Source: an uncultured Clostridia bacterium (GTDB lineage Bacteria; Bacillota; Clostridia; UBA1381). From it: DNA of 64,000 nt. The stretch lies in NCBI GenBank assembly GCA_934489015.1, contig CAKSSN010000001.1, positions 1-64,000 of the forward strand, given 5' to 3'. The position numbers and the translations under genes are program-made. Shown here in pieces: positions 1 to 7,978 of this stretch (its first letter is position 1; the number at the start of each line of letters is the position of its first letter). Below the pieces are notes generated by a model. It searched no databases. It saw only the letters and a program-made list of their open reading frames with translations, and was not told the DNA's origin.

Positions 1-82
1 GCTACCCGAAAACAATGTTTCGGTACACACAAGACAGGGCGTAGATGTTCATTTTGCCGCTTGCGCATGTTAAAAAGTCAAT

Positions 83-132
83 AAAAAACCGAGTGTCATA
101 CAAAACCTTTCAAGTTCTGTAAGAACACTCGG
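83..132 (-). terminator. Rho-independent terminator of tRNA-Pro
   Basis: On the minus strand, directly after the tRNA, the arms CCGAGTGT and ACACTCGG pair around a long loop and are followed by six T residues. The remaining 82 bases at the window start show no recognisable feature. Confidence 0.7.
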
Positions 133-134
133 TA

Positions 135-211
135 TGGTCGGGATGACAGGATTTGAACCTGCGGCCCCTACGTCCCGAACGTAGTACTCTACCAAACTGA
201 GCCACATCCCG
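135..211 (-). tRNA. tRNA-Pro (anticodon CGG)
   Basis: A full cloverleaf is visible on the minus strand. It has a 7-bp acceptor stem (CGGGATG/CATCCCG), a D-arm, an anticodon stem CTACG/CGTAG with loop TTCGGGA that gives anticodon CGG, a T-arm with TTCAAAT, and an encoded CCA end. It reads the proline codon CCG. It has its own promoter and terminator. Confidence 0.97.
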
Positions 212-232
212 ATGCATTGTCAGTACCTTTCT

Positions 233-261
233 ATAATACCACATTATCGGGATTTTGTCAA
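233..261 (-). promoter_or_regulatory. Sigma-A promoter of tRNA-Pro
   Basis: Minus strand TTGACA (256-261), 17-bp spacer, TATTAT (233-238), about 20 bases upstream of the mature tRNA 5' end. Confidence 0.8.
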
Positions 262-368
262 TAGTTTTTTTGAAATTTGTTTTATTCATGCCGAAAAATA
301 TTAATTTTTTTTGCATAACCGACAAAAAAATATTTTAATACCTGCCGAAAATACAGAACAATTAACAA

Positions 369-1922
369 TCAAATAAGCTTGTTTGACACGTTTTCAAGGT
401 TAATTACCTTGTCTGCTATATCGCTGTAAAATTCAGGCTCATGACTGACAAGAATAACAGTCCCTTTAAAATCCTTTACAGCGCGTTTCAGCTCGTCCTT
501 TGCAAGCACATCGAGGTGGTTTGTCGGCTCGTCAAGCACAAGCAGGTTAATTTCTTTCAGCATAAGGCGGCAAAGGCGTACCTTTGCGTTTTCGCCGCCG
601 GAAAGCACCTTCATTTTTGATGTTATATGCTCCGTAGTAAGTCCGCATCTTGCAAGCGCAGCGCGCACCTCCGCATTCGTCATTGAGGGAAACTCGTCCC
701 ATATTTCGTCAAGCGCGGTTTTGTCGTGATCTGTTTCCTCCTGCTCAAAGTATCCGGTTTGAATAAACTGATCTGTGTAAACCTCCCCCGAAATCGGCTT
801 TATTATTCCGAGCAGTGTTTTAAGCAGTGTTGATTTTCCTATGCCGTTAGTACCCTTTATGGCAATTTTTTTATTGCGTTCTATGACGAGATTTATTTTG
901 CTTGTGAGCGGCTCGTTATATCCGAGTACGAGGTTTTTCGCTTCAATTACAACCTTTCCTGGAGTTCGTGCGACTTTAAATGAAAATGACGGCTTTATTT
1001 TCTCAGGCGCAAGTGAGATTATGTCCATCTTGTCGAGCTGTTTTTGGCGTGAGCGCGCAAGCGTTGCCGTTGCGGCACGAGCCTTGTTTCGTGCAACAAA
1101 ATCCTGAAGATCGGCAATTTCTTTCTGTTGCTTTGAATATGCCGCTTCAAGCTGCTTTTTCTTAAGTGCATACATTTTTTCAAAGCTTTCGTAATTTCCG
1201 CTGTATCTTGTAAGTATGCAGTTTTCTATATGGTATACAACATTTATAACATCGTTTAAAAACGGTATATCGTGTGACACGAGAATAAACGCATTTTCAT
1301 AGTTTTGCAAAAACATTTTAAGCCATGCAATATGGTTTTCGTCAAGAAAGTTTGTCGGCTCGTCAAGAATTAAAATCATCGGATTTTCAAGCAAAAGCTT
1401 TGCAAGCAAAACCTTTGCCCTTTGCCCGCCGGAAAGCTCCGAAACGTCGCGCCCCAGTCCTATTTCGTTAAGCCCCAGACCGTTTGCACACTCGTTTATT
1501 TTTGTGTCAATCGTATAGTAGCCGGAGCTTTCGAGAATATCCTGTATCTGACCCACGTCCTCCATCATGGCGTTAATTTCGTCCTCAGACGCGTCTGCCA
1601 TTTTGTCATACATACCGAGCATTTCCTCTTCGAGCTTTGTAAGGCTTGAAAAAGCGTCGCGGAGTACGTCTTTTATTGTTTTTCCCTTTTCAAGCGTTGA
1701 GTATTGATCAAGATAACCAGTTGTGATATGCCTGCACCACTCAACAGTTCCGGAGTCAGGCGATATTTTGCCGGTAATTATGTTAAGAAAGGTTGACTTC
1801 CCCTCGCCGTTTGCGCCGACAAGACCTATATGCTCGCCCTTTAAAAGCCTGAATGACGCGTTTTCGAGTATTTCGCGCCCTCCGAAGCCGTGTGTTACGT
1901 TTTCTACATTTAATATGCTCAT
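369..1922 (-). CDS. yfmM: ABC-F family ATPase, YfmM type
   Basis: A 517-residue soluble protein with two ABC ATPase cassettes and no membrane segments. Walker A motifs are GANGEGKST (36-44) and GTNGIGKST, the signatures are LSGGQ and LSGGE, and the Walker B boxes contain LDEPTNFLD and LDEPTNHLD. A charged linker joins the cassettes, as in ABC-F proteins, which bind the ribosomal E site and relieve stalled or drug-blocked ribosomes. Length and sequence resemble Bacillus YfmM from memory. The gene starts 4 bases after the stop of the upstream GTPase-NYN gene, and its ribosome binding site (AAGGA) lies inside that gene's end, so the two are probably translationally coupled. No convincing terminator is seen downstream. 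Whether it gives antibiotic resistance or only a housekeeping function cannot be told from sequence. Confidence 0.93.
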   Translation of the reverse strand: MSILNVENVTHGFGGREILENASFRLLKGEHIGLVGANGEGKSTFLNIITGKISPDSGTVEWCRHITTGYLDQYSTLEKGKTIKDVLRDAFSSLTKLEEEMLGMYDKMADASEDEINAMMEDVGQIQDILESSGYYTIDTKINECANGLGLNEIGLGRDVSELSGGQRAKVLLAKLLLENPMILILDEPTNFLDENHIAWLKMFLQNYENAFILVSHDIPFLNDVINVVYHIENCILTRYSGNYESFEKMYALKKKQLEAAYSKQQKEIADLQDFVARNKARAATATLARSRQKQLDKMDIISLAPEKIKPSFSFKVARTPGKVVIEAKNLVLGYNEPLTSKINLVIERNKKIAIKGTNGIGKSTLLKTLLGIIKPISGEVYTDQFIQTGYFEQEETDHDKTALDEIWDEFPSMTNAEVRAALARCGLTTEHITSKMKVLSGGENAKVRLCRLMLKEINLLVLDEPTNHLDVLAKDELKRAVKDFKGTVILVSHEPEFYSDIADKVINLENVSNKLI

Positions 1923-1926
1923 AAAT

Positions 1927-4470
1927 CTATTCCTTGTATTTCAAATTTTTAATATATTCTCTTATCTGCCTGTCAGCCTCGTCAACCTCCTCGCGCAGCT
2001 GCTCGGCAGAAACGCGCAGCGCGCCGCCGGCAAGAATTATAAGCTGTTCGAGATTGTCTGAGGTTGCAACTCTTACGCGATGCTTTCTGCCAAGCTCGTG
2101 AGTTGTTTTTTCTATATACATATCAGCCGTTTCGGCTTCTTTTGTATAAACAATGTTAATATTCCTGTACTTTTCAATTTCGCGTTCCGCTCCGCTTACG
2201 CGGTACGCGTCAAAGACAACAATAACCTCACATTTTTTAAAGCCCTGATAATTGCACATTGTGTTTATAAGAGCCTCGCGTGCAAGATCAAGACTTTTTT
2301 CGGAAAGCTTTTTCAGCCTGTCCCATGCAAAAATTATGTTGTAGCCGTCAACAAGCAAATAATCCTTGCCGTCCGCTTTTATCTGCGGCTTTTGCGGCTT
2401 TGGATTGTGCTGCGGCTGCTTTCTTGTTTTAAATGCCTTGTGCGCCGAAATATTAACCTTGCCGTAGGTCTGCTCAAAAATCCGCATAAGCTCCTTGTCG
2501 TCCGCAATAGACGAAATATAGCTGCTTATCCTCTGCTGCGGCTGCTCCTCGTTTTTTTCTTTCCTGTTTTCTATATGCTGATATTTATAAACCTCGTTCC
2601 ATTTAACCGTAAAGCCTGCCCCGTGAGCGCAGAAAACCGAGTCTGGCGTATTTTCAATATCGCGCGTTGGGTCATAGCCAAAACTTTCGGCTGTTTCCTC
2701 ACCGTTGTGGCATATATCATAGCCCTTAAAGGAGCATGAAAGCTGACCTCTGCCCTTAGTGTAGCCTATAAGCTCACTTTGATAGCCTATTATTTCCGCT
2801 GCCGGAACACTGCCCGAAAGCAGTGAAAAATCGCCGTTTGCTTCGGGCTGAGAAAAGTCGGCGCCCATGTTTTCAAGATCCGTCATTGCCCTGCCGACAC
2901 ATTCTGTCGGAATTTCAAGATAGTAGCTGTAATACGGCTCAAGAAGTACACATTCTGCCTGCATAAGTCCCTGACGAAGCGCTCTGTAGGTTGCCTGCCT
3001 GAAATCTCCGCCGACAGTGTGCTTTATGTGCGCTCTGCCGGAGATAAGTGTTATTTTCATATCGGTAATCGGCGCACCGATAAGCGTGCCGACGTGAGTT
3101 TTTTCGGCAAGATGTGTTAAAATAAGCCTTTGCCAGTTCTTGTCGAGCATATCCTCGCTGCAATCCGCTTTGAATATAAGACCGCTTCCGCGCGGCAGCG
3201 GCTCTAAAAGCAGATGTACCTCTGCATAGTGGCGCAGCGGCTCGTAATGCCCGACGCCCTCAGCGCTTTTTTTAATCGTTTCCTTGTATGCAATTCCCGC
3301 CTGCTCAAATTCTAAGTTTTCGCCGAAACGCTCTGAAATTATGCGCTTTAGAATTTCAAGCTGCACTTCGCCCATTATTTTAAATGTTATTTCCTCTGTC
3401 TGATTGTTCCATGAAATATCAAGCTGAGGATCCTCGTCCGAAAGAGTTTTAAGCTTTCTCAGCATTTCGTTTGTGTCCGTCTGCGGCGGCAAAACAGCCC
3501 TGTAGCATAGCACCGGCTCACATATCGGAGCAAAAATTCTCTTTTCGCTTCCGAGTCCCTGACCCGCAAATGTGCCTGCAGGTCCGGAAACCGCGCAGAC
3601 GGTGCCTTGAGATGCCGATTTGACTGCTTCATATTTTGAGCCGGAGTAAATTCGTATTCCGTTTACCTTTTCACTTTTTCCCGAAATTTCAAAGTTATCC
3701 TTAACCGAAAGCGTTCCTCCGGTGATTTTCATGTGCGTAAGGCGCTCGCCCTGCTCTCCTGTTGTAATTTTATATACTCTTGCCGAAAAGCTGTCCTTTT
3801 TCGGCGGCGCTACGGCGTATTTTTCAAACAGTTCAAATATTTCGTCAATGCCCTCGCCCTTAAGCGCCGAGCCGAATACGCACGGAAAAATATTTCTGCG
3901 CTTAACCGCCCCTGAAATATCCTCGTCCGTCAGGCTGTCGTTTTTGATAAATGCTTCTGTAAGGCGTTCGTCGCACATTGCAATATCCTCGTCGGCTTCG
4001 CTTTTCATATCCGTACAGCCTGAGGAAAGCTTTTTCTTAAGCTCCGAAATTATTTCATTCCTGCCGCGATGTGACAAATCCGTTTTATTTATAAAAATAA
4101 AAGTCGGAACGGAGTATTCGCTGAGAAGCCGCCAAAGCGTGCGCGTGTGGCTTTGAACGCCGTCCGGCGCGCTTATTACCAAAATCGCATAGTCAAGCAC
4201 GCAGAGTGTGCGCTCCGTTTCTGCCGAAAAATCAACGTGACCGGGCGTGTCCAAAAGCGTAATTTCCTTTTCTCCGCATTTAAAAGCGGCGCTGTTTGAA
4301 AATACGGTTATTCCTCTTTCGCGCTCAACAGCTGATGTATCCATATAGGAATTTCCGTGATCCACGCGGCCGGGATTTCTGATTACACCGCTTTTATATA
4401 AAATTGCTTCGGAGAGCGTCGTTTTCCCCGAATCCACATGGGCAAGTATGCCTGTTACAATTTTGTTCAT
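1927..4470 (-). CDS. TetM/EF-G-like ribosomal GTPase fused to a C-terminal NYN (YacP/Rae1-like) nuclease domain
   Basis: 847 residues. The N-terminal part is a translational GTPase with P-loop HVDSGKTT (11-18), switch I RGITV (52-56), DTPGH (74-78) and NKTD (128-131), followed by EF-G/TetM-like domains II-V to about residue 640. Tet ribosomal-protection proteins normally stop near 640 residues. Here about 200 more follow: a polar linker, then an NYN/PIN-like domain (about 700-845) with the acidic motifs LLVDGYNII, VVFDAYRV, TADMYIE and ATSD that match YacP/Rae1, the ribosome-associated A-site mRNA endonuclease. The inferred role is A-site binding with mRNA cleavage or rescue of stalled ribosomes; tetracycline protection is an alternative. 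It is the first gene of a two-gene unit with yfmM and has a strong promoter. ATG at 4470 follows a GGGG-containing site. The fusion looks intact, with no frameshift seen. Confidence 0.9.
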   Translation of the reverse strand: MNKIVTGILAHVDSGKTTLSEAILYKSGVIRNPGRVDHGNSYMDTSAVERERGITVFSNSAAFKCGEKEITLLDTPGHVDFSAETERTLCVLDYAILVISAPDGVQSHTRTLWRLLSEYSVPTFIFINKTDLSHRGRNEIISELKKKLSSGCTDMKSEADEDIAMCDERLTEAFIKNDSLTDEDISGAVKRRNIFPCVFGSALKGEGIDEIFELFEKYAVAPPKKDSFSARVYKITTGEQGERLTHMKITGGTLSVKDNFEISGKSEKVNGIRIYSGSKYEAVKSASQGTVCAVSGPAGTFAGQGLGSEKRIFAPICEPVLCYRAVLPPQTDTNEMLRKLKTLSDEDPQLDISWNNQTEEITFKIMGEVQLEILKRIISERFGENLEFEQAGIAYKETIKKSAEGVGHYEPLRHYAEVHLLLEPLPRGSGLIFKADCSEDMLDKNWQRLILTHLAEKTHVGTLIGAPITDMKITLISGRAHIKHTVGGDFRQATYRALRQGLMQAECVLLEPYYSYYLEIPTECVGRAMTDLENMGADFSQPEANGDFSLLSGSVPAAEIIGYQSELIGYTKGRGQLSCSFKGYDICHNGEETAESFGYDPTRDIENTPDSVFCAHGAGFTVKWNEVYKYQHIENRKEKNEEQPQQRISSYISSIADDKELMRIFEQTYGKVNISAHKAFKTRKQPQHNPKPQKPQIKADGKDYLLVDGYNIIFAWDRLKKLSEKSLDLAREALINTMCNYQGFKKCEVIVVFDAYRVSGAEREIEKYRNINIVYTKEAETADMYIEKTTHELGRKHRVRVATSDNLEQLIILAGGALRVSAEQLREEVDEADRQIREYIKNLKYKE

Positions 4471-4502
4471 GATTATAATATCCCCTTTTGCTACATGAGA
4501 AT

Positions 4503-4531
4503 ATTATATAATATTTTTAATAGGTTGTCAA
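4503..4531 (-). promoter_or_regulatory. Sigma-A promoter of the GTPase-NYN/yfmM unit
   Basis: Minus strand TTGACA (4526-4531), 17-bp spacer, TATAAT (4503-4508), about 33 bases before the start codon. No leader peptide or attenuator of the tet(M) kind fits in this short leader. Confidence 0.85.
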
Positions 4532-4532
4532 G

Positions 4533-4943
4533 CTACATTTTACTTCTTAGTATATAGTAGCACATTGCATAAACAAATGTGGCGATGCATATTCCGTATG
4601 ATATAAATGCGGCGTACTCTTTTCCTTTCCCGCTTATCAGCATTATCAAAACCGCAAGGCCGGCAAGGGCTATGCAAATGGAATATGCGAGCGCACGCGA
4701 TTTTTCATAAATTAAAATATTTCTTTCGTCCTCTTCCTTTATTTTTTGCTCTTCAAAGGCGGCCGCATTATTTTTAAGGCGTATTGATTTTATAAGCTTG
4801 ATTATGCCGAGTGCTAAAAATATGCTGCCGAGCGGAAAAATTTCCTCGTTTTCAGCTCCGACCGCAATCATAACAGCCGCGCCGAAAGCGATATAAATAA
4901 CCGATAGTATAAATCTTATTGTAAGTTTTTTTTGAAAATTCAT
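4533..4943 (-). CDS. Small membrane protein, DUF2178-like, partner of an XRE regulator
   Basis: About 136 residues with two hydrophobic pairs of helices (roughly 10-50 and 80-135) separated by a charged segment containing KIKEEDERN. This layout is typical of DUF2178-type membrane proteins found beside small XRE regulators. The start chosen is the ATG at 4943, seven bases after GGAGG. The ATG at 4949 overlaps the regulator stop as ATGA but lies too close to the ribosome binding site. It is co-transcribed with the upstream regulator. The function is unknown. Confidence 0.75.
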   Translation of the reverse strand: MNFQKKLTIRFILSVIYIAFGAAVMIAVGAENEEIFPLGSIFLALGIIKLIKSIRLKNNAAAFEEQKIKEEDERNILIYEKSRALAYSICIALAGLAVLIMLISGKGKEYAAFISYGICIATFVYAMCYYILRSKM

Positions 4944-4945
4944 TT

Positions 4946-5140
4946 TCATTCCTCCCATATAAAAATATCTTCTATACTGCATCCGAAAAATACCGAAAGC
5001 CTGTGAGCAAGCAAAAGCGACGCATTGTATTTTCCGCTTTCGAGCGAATTAACGGTCTGCCGCGTTACGCCGAGAGCGCGTGCGAGTTCGTCCTGCGTTA
5101 TTTTTCTCTCTTTTCTCATTTCTCTTATTTTATTTTTCAA
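4946..5140 (-). CDS. Small XRE-family transcriptional regulator
   Basis: A 64-residue helix-turn-helix protein of the Cro/CI type, with helices around ITQDELARALGVTRQTVNSL. The TTG at 5140 is taken as the start because GGTGG lies just upstream at the right spacing. An upstream in-frame ATG falls in the promoter/operator region. The C-terminal SIEDIFIWEE end is typical of short regulators paired with DUF2178 membrane proteins. A perfect palindrome at its transcription start suggests autoregulation. Confidence 0.88.
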   Translation of the reverse strand: MKNKIREMRKERKITQDELARALGVTRQTVNSLESGKYNASLLLAHRLSVFFGCSIEDIFIWEE

Positions 5141-5159
5141 ATAATCACCACCCGTTAAA

Positions 5160-5181
5160 AATGTAAAATACACTTTACATT
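5160..5181. promoter_or_regulatory. Palindromic operator at the XRE transcription start
   Basis: Perfect 8-bp arms AATGTAAA/TTTACATT separated by 6 bases, placed just downstream of the -10 box. A related half-site (ATGTAAAATATACT) lies upstream of the -35. Probably bound by the XRE protein; this is inference from position. Confidence 0.6.
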
Positions 5182-5184
5182 TTT

Positions 5185-5213
5185 ATTATAGCATACGCTT
5201 TTTAAAATGTCAA
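5185..5213 (-). promoter_or_regulatory. Sigma-A promoter of the XRE/DUF2178 pair
   Basis: Minus strand TTGACA (5208-5213), 17-bp spacer, TATAAT (5185-5190): a consensus promoter. Confidence 0.85.
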
Positions 5214-5230
5214 GTATATTTTACATTTCT

Positions 5231-5279
5231 AATTAAAAAATATGGCTGTTTAAAAAGCCAATCGACTTTTTAAACAGCC
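5231..5279 (-). terminator. Strong terminator after the Cys-rich microprotein gene
   Basis: A perfect 14-bp stem, GGCTGTTTAAAAAG (5244-5257) against CTTTTTAAACAGCC (5266-5279), is followed on the minus strand by a T-rich run. It separates the microprotein gene from the XRE promoter. Confidence 0.8.
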
Positions 5280-5340
5280 TTTGTTCATCTTAGGCATGAG
5301 GTTAGACTCCCTCATCCCCTCAAATGTTAGTTACAGATTG

Positions 5341-5460
5341 TTAGTTGTTGCACATACAGGTAACAATCACAATTATGATAAGTACCCATAAAATCATGTC
5401 TAAATCAAAGTTGCAGCCGCCGCAACCACAGCTGTTATTATTGCATCCGCATCCTTCCAT
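5341..5460 (-). CDS. 39-residue Cys/Gly/Asn-rich membrane microprotein
   Basis: The start codon at 5460 has a perfect ribosome binding site (AAAGGAGGC) at optimal spacing. The protein begins MEGCGCNNNSCGCGGC, continues with an acidic FDLDM stretch, then one hydrophobic helix (ILWVLIIIVIV), and ends TCMCNN. Eight cysteines in 39 residues and a single membrane segment recall the small YjcZ-like sporulation proteins of Firmicutes, but the sequence is not a clear member. A single-gene unit with its own strong terminator. Metal binding or a coat/envelope role are guesses only. Confidence 0.75.
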   Translation of the reverse strand: MEGCGCNNNSCGCGGCNFDLDMILWVLIIIVIVTCMCNN

Positions 5461-5530
5461 GATTAAGTGCCTCCTTTCATATATTGTAGTATATACTATG
5501 AATTTAAATATTTTTTGAGCCTGTACAATA

Positions 5531-5559
5531 TTGACGAATAAATTTTTTTGTGTTATAAT
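5531..5559 (+). promoter_or_regulatory. Promoter of the AlkD-like gene
   Basis: TTGACG (5531-5536), 17-bp spacer, TATAAT (5554-5559). The leader of about 85 bases contains a small inverted repeat ATAGGC-AC-GCCTAT near 5600. Confidence 0.75.
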
Positions 5560-5652
5560 GATTTTGCAAGAAGAAAGAGGTAATGCAATATTCAATTTTG
5601 ATAGGCACGCCTATGATACGGAAAATAACATTTTGCTTGAAAGGGGTATAAC

Positions 5653-6330
5653 ATGGATATACAAAAGGAGCTTTTTTGCCTTAAGGACGATGCTTACAGA
5701 GATTTTCATGCAAGGCTCATTCCGAACATTGACAAGGAAAGAATAATCGGCGTGCGCACTCCGGCGCTTAGAAAATTTGCCGCAGGCATTTGTAAAAAAC
5801 CGGAAGCCGAAGCTTTTTTACATTTACTGCCGCACAAATATTATGAAGAAAATAATCTTCATGCGTTTTTGATTGAAAAGGAAAAGGATTTTGATGCGGC
5901 GGCAGAACTTACGGAAAATTTCCTGCCTTATATAGATAACTGGGCAACGTGCGACTCGTTTTTGCCGAAAGCGTTTAAGAAAAATCCGAGAAAAACCCTG
6001 CCGTACATATATAAGTGGATTAAATCCGATAAAACATATACGGTGCGCTATGCAATAGGGCTTTTGATGAGTCTTTTTCTCGATGATGACTTTAAAGAGG
6101 AGTACGCAGAGCTTGTTTGCGCCGTCAAAAGCGATGAATACTACATAAATATGATGATTGCCTGGTATTTTGCAACAGCGCTTGCAAAGCAGTATGAATG
6201 TGCGGTAAAATATATAGTAAACAAACGCCTTGAAAAGTGGGTACATAATAAAACAATCCAAAAGGCGATTGAAAGCAGAAGAATTTCAGACGACAAAAAG
6301 GCGTATCTGAGAAGTCTTAAAATAAAATGA
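5653..6330 (+). CDS. DNA alkylation repair protein (AlkD-like DNA glycosylase)
   Basis: 225 residues, all-helical, of the AlkC/AlkD HEAT-repeat family, which excises N3- or N7-alkylated purines without base flipping. Family motifs visible are GVRTPALRKFA (about 34-44), DNWATCD (about 95-102) and MIAWYFATAL, with a positively charged C-terminus. The start follows GAAAGGGG at good spacing. Monocistronic with its own promoter. No obvious damage-inducible box was seen. Confidence 0.9.
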   Translation: MDIQKELFCLKDDAYRDFHARLIPNIDKERIIGVRTPALRKFAAGICKKPEAEAFLHLLPHKYYEENNLHAFLIEKEKDFDAAAELTENFLPYIDNWATCDSFLPKAFKKNPRKTLPYIYKWIKSDKTYTVRYAIGLLMSLFLDDDFKEEYAELVCAVKSDEYYINMMIAWYFATALAKQYECAVKYIVNKRLEKWVHNKTIQKAIESRRISDDKKAYLRSLKIK

Positions 6331-6418
6331 GTATGGCTTTTTGCACTTAAAACCCGTCTATATGTGTAAAGTCTTTAATAATCTGCATAAAAATTAAAAA
6401 AGTTTGTCATATTTATGC

Positions 6419-6447
6419 TTGATTTTATTGTAATTTTGTTATATAAT
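6419..6447 (+). promoter_or_regulatory. Promoter of purB-purA
   Basis: TTGATT (6419-6424), 17-bp spacer, TATAAT (6442-6447), about 70 bases before the purB start. No purine riboswitch fold was recognised in the leader. Confidence 0.75.
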
Positions 6448-6515
6448 ATTATAGTAATTTTTAATTGATAAATTAAAGTGTGATTACAGTAAAAATCCAA
6501 TACGGAGGTCGGCAG

Positions 6516-7946
6516 ATGAATAATACCTATGAAAGTCCGCTTTGCAGCAGGTATGCGTCAGAGCAAATGCAGCATATTTTCTCGGCGGATAAGAAATTTT
6601 CAACCTGGAGAAGACTTTGGATTGCTCTTGCGGAGAGTGAAAAGGAGCTCGGTCTTGACATAACCGATGAGCAGATAAACGAAATGAAGCAGCACGTAAC
6701 CGATATTAATTACGATGTGGCAAAAGCGCGTGAAAAGGAAGTAAGACACGACGTTATGAGCCATGTTTATGCGTTCGGTGTTCAGTGCCCTTTGGCAAAG
6801 CCGATTATTCATCTCGGCGCAACGAGCTGCTATGTCGGAGATAATACCGATATAATTGTTATGGCGGAGGCTTTGGAGCTTGTAAAGAAAAAGCTTGTAA
6901 ATGTTATTGCGGAGCTCTCAGCTTTTGCACAGCGTTATAAATCGCTTCCGACTCTTGCTTATACTCATTTTCAGCCGGCGCAGCCGACTACCGTAGGCAA
7001 GCGTGCAACGCTTTGGCTTATGGAGCTTGTTATGGACTATGAGGAAGTATGCCACAGACTCGATAACATAATGCTTCTCGGCTGTAAGGGTACAACAGGC
7101 ACGCAGGCAAGCTTTCTTGAGCTTTTCGGAGGAGATCATGAAAAATGCAGAGAGCTTGACAGAAAAATTGCCGAAAAGATGGGCTTTAAAAAATGCTTCC
7201 CGGTAAGCGGACAAACATATCCGAGAAAGCTCGATACACAGATACTTAATACTTTGGCACAAATTGCTCAAAGCGCATATAAATTTTCAAATGACATAAG
7301 ACTTTTGCAGCATATGAAGCAGATTGAGGAGCCGTTTGAAAAGTCGCAGATTGGCTCGTCGGCAATGGCATATAAGAGAAATCCTATGCGATCGGAGAGA
7401 ATAGGCTCTCTTGCAAGATATGTCATAACGGCGGCGATAAACCCGGCTATAACCGCTTCAACGCAGTGGTTTGAGCGCACACTTGATGATTCGGCAAATA
7501 AGAGAATTTGCGTTCCGGAAGCATTTTTGGCGGTTGACGGAATACTTGATTTGTACATGAATGTTGTTGACGGACTGGTTGTTTACGAAAAGATTATAAA
7601 TAAGCAGTTTATGGAGGAAATTCCGTTTATGGCAACGGAAAATATAATGATGGACGCTGTTAAAAAAGGCGGCGACAGGCAGGAGCTCCATGAGCTGATA
7701 AGAAAATATTCCATGCAGGCAGGCGCAAGGGTTAAAACGGAGGGCAAGGAAAATAATCTCGTTGAGCTTATAGCGTCGGACAGCGCGTTCGGCTTGTCGG
7801 AGGATGAGATAAGAGCGGTGCTTAAGCCCGAAAACTTTGTGGGCAGAGCGCCGGAGCAGACAGAGGATTTTCTCAGAAGCTGTATTGATCCAATTCTTGA
7901 AGAAAACAAGGATTTACTCGGAATAAAGGCTGAAATTAACGTTTAA
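6516..7946 (+). CDS. purB: Adenylosuccinate lyase
   Basis: 476 residues. It cleaves SAICAR and adenylosuccinate, releasing fumarate, in de novo purine and AMP synthesis. The fumarase/aspartase superfamily signature SSAMAYKRNPMRSER is at about 280-295, and TSCYVGDNTD lies near the N-terminus. The length matches the longer PurB form seen in clostridia. The ATG at 6516 follows GGAGGT; an upstream in-frame GTG has no ribosome binding site. purA follows after 32 bases, so the two genes that turn IMP into AMP are together. Confidence 0.97.
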   Translation: MNNTYESPLCSRYASEQMQHIFSADKKFSTWRRLWIALAESEKELGLDITDEQINEMKQHVTDINYDVAKAREKEVRHDVMSHVYAFGVQCPLAKPIIHLGATSCYVGDNTDIIVMAEALELVKKKLVNVIAELSAFAQRYKSLPTLAYTHFQPAQPTTVGKRATLWLMELVMDYEEVCHRLDNIMLLGCKGTTGTQASFLELFGGDHEKCRELDRKIAEKMGFKKCFPVSGQTYPRKLDTQILNTLAQIAQSAYKFSNDIRLLQHMKQIEEPFEKSQIGSSAMAYKRNPMRSERIGSLARYVITAAINPAITASTQWFERTLDDSANKRICVPEAFLAVDGILDLYMNVVDGLVVYEKIINKQFMEEIPFMATENIMMDAVKKGGDRQELHELIRKYSMQAGARVKTEGKENNLVELIASDSAFGLSEDEIRAVLKPENFVGRAPEQTEDFLRSCIDPILEENKDLLGIKAEINV

Positions 7947-7978
7947 AAAATATTTTATAGAACAGGTTGTGATTTATA

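Noticed and set aside
5583..5651. Possible 22-codon leader peptide (MQYSILIGTPMIRK...) ending just before the AlkD-like gene
   Set aside because: The purine-rich sequence is only two bases from its ATG and nothing in the peptide suggests attenuation, so it is probably chance.
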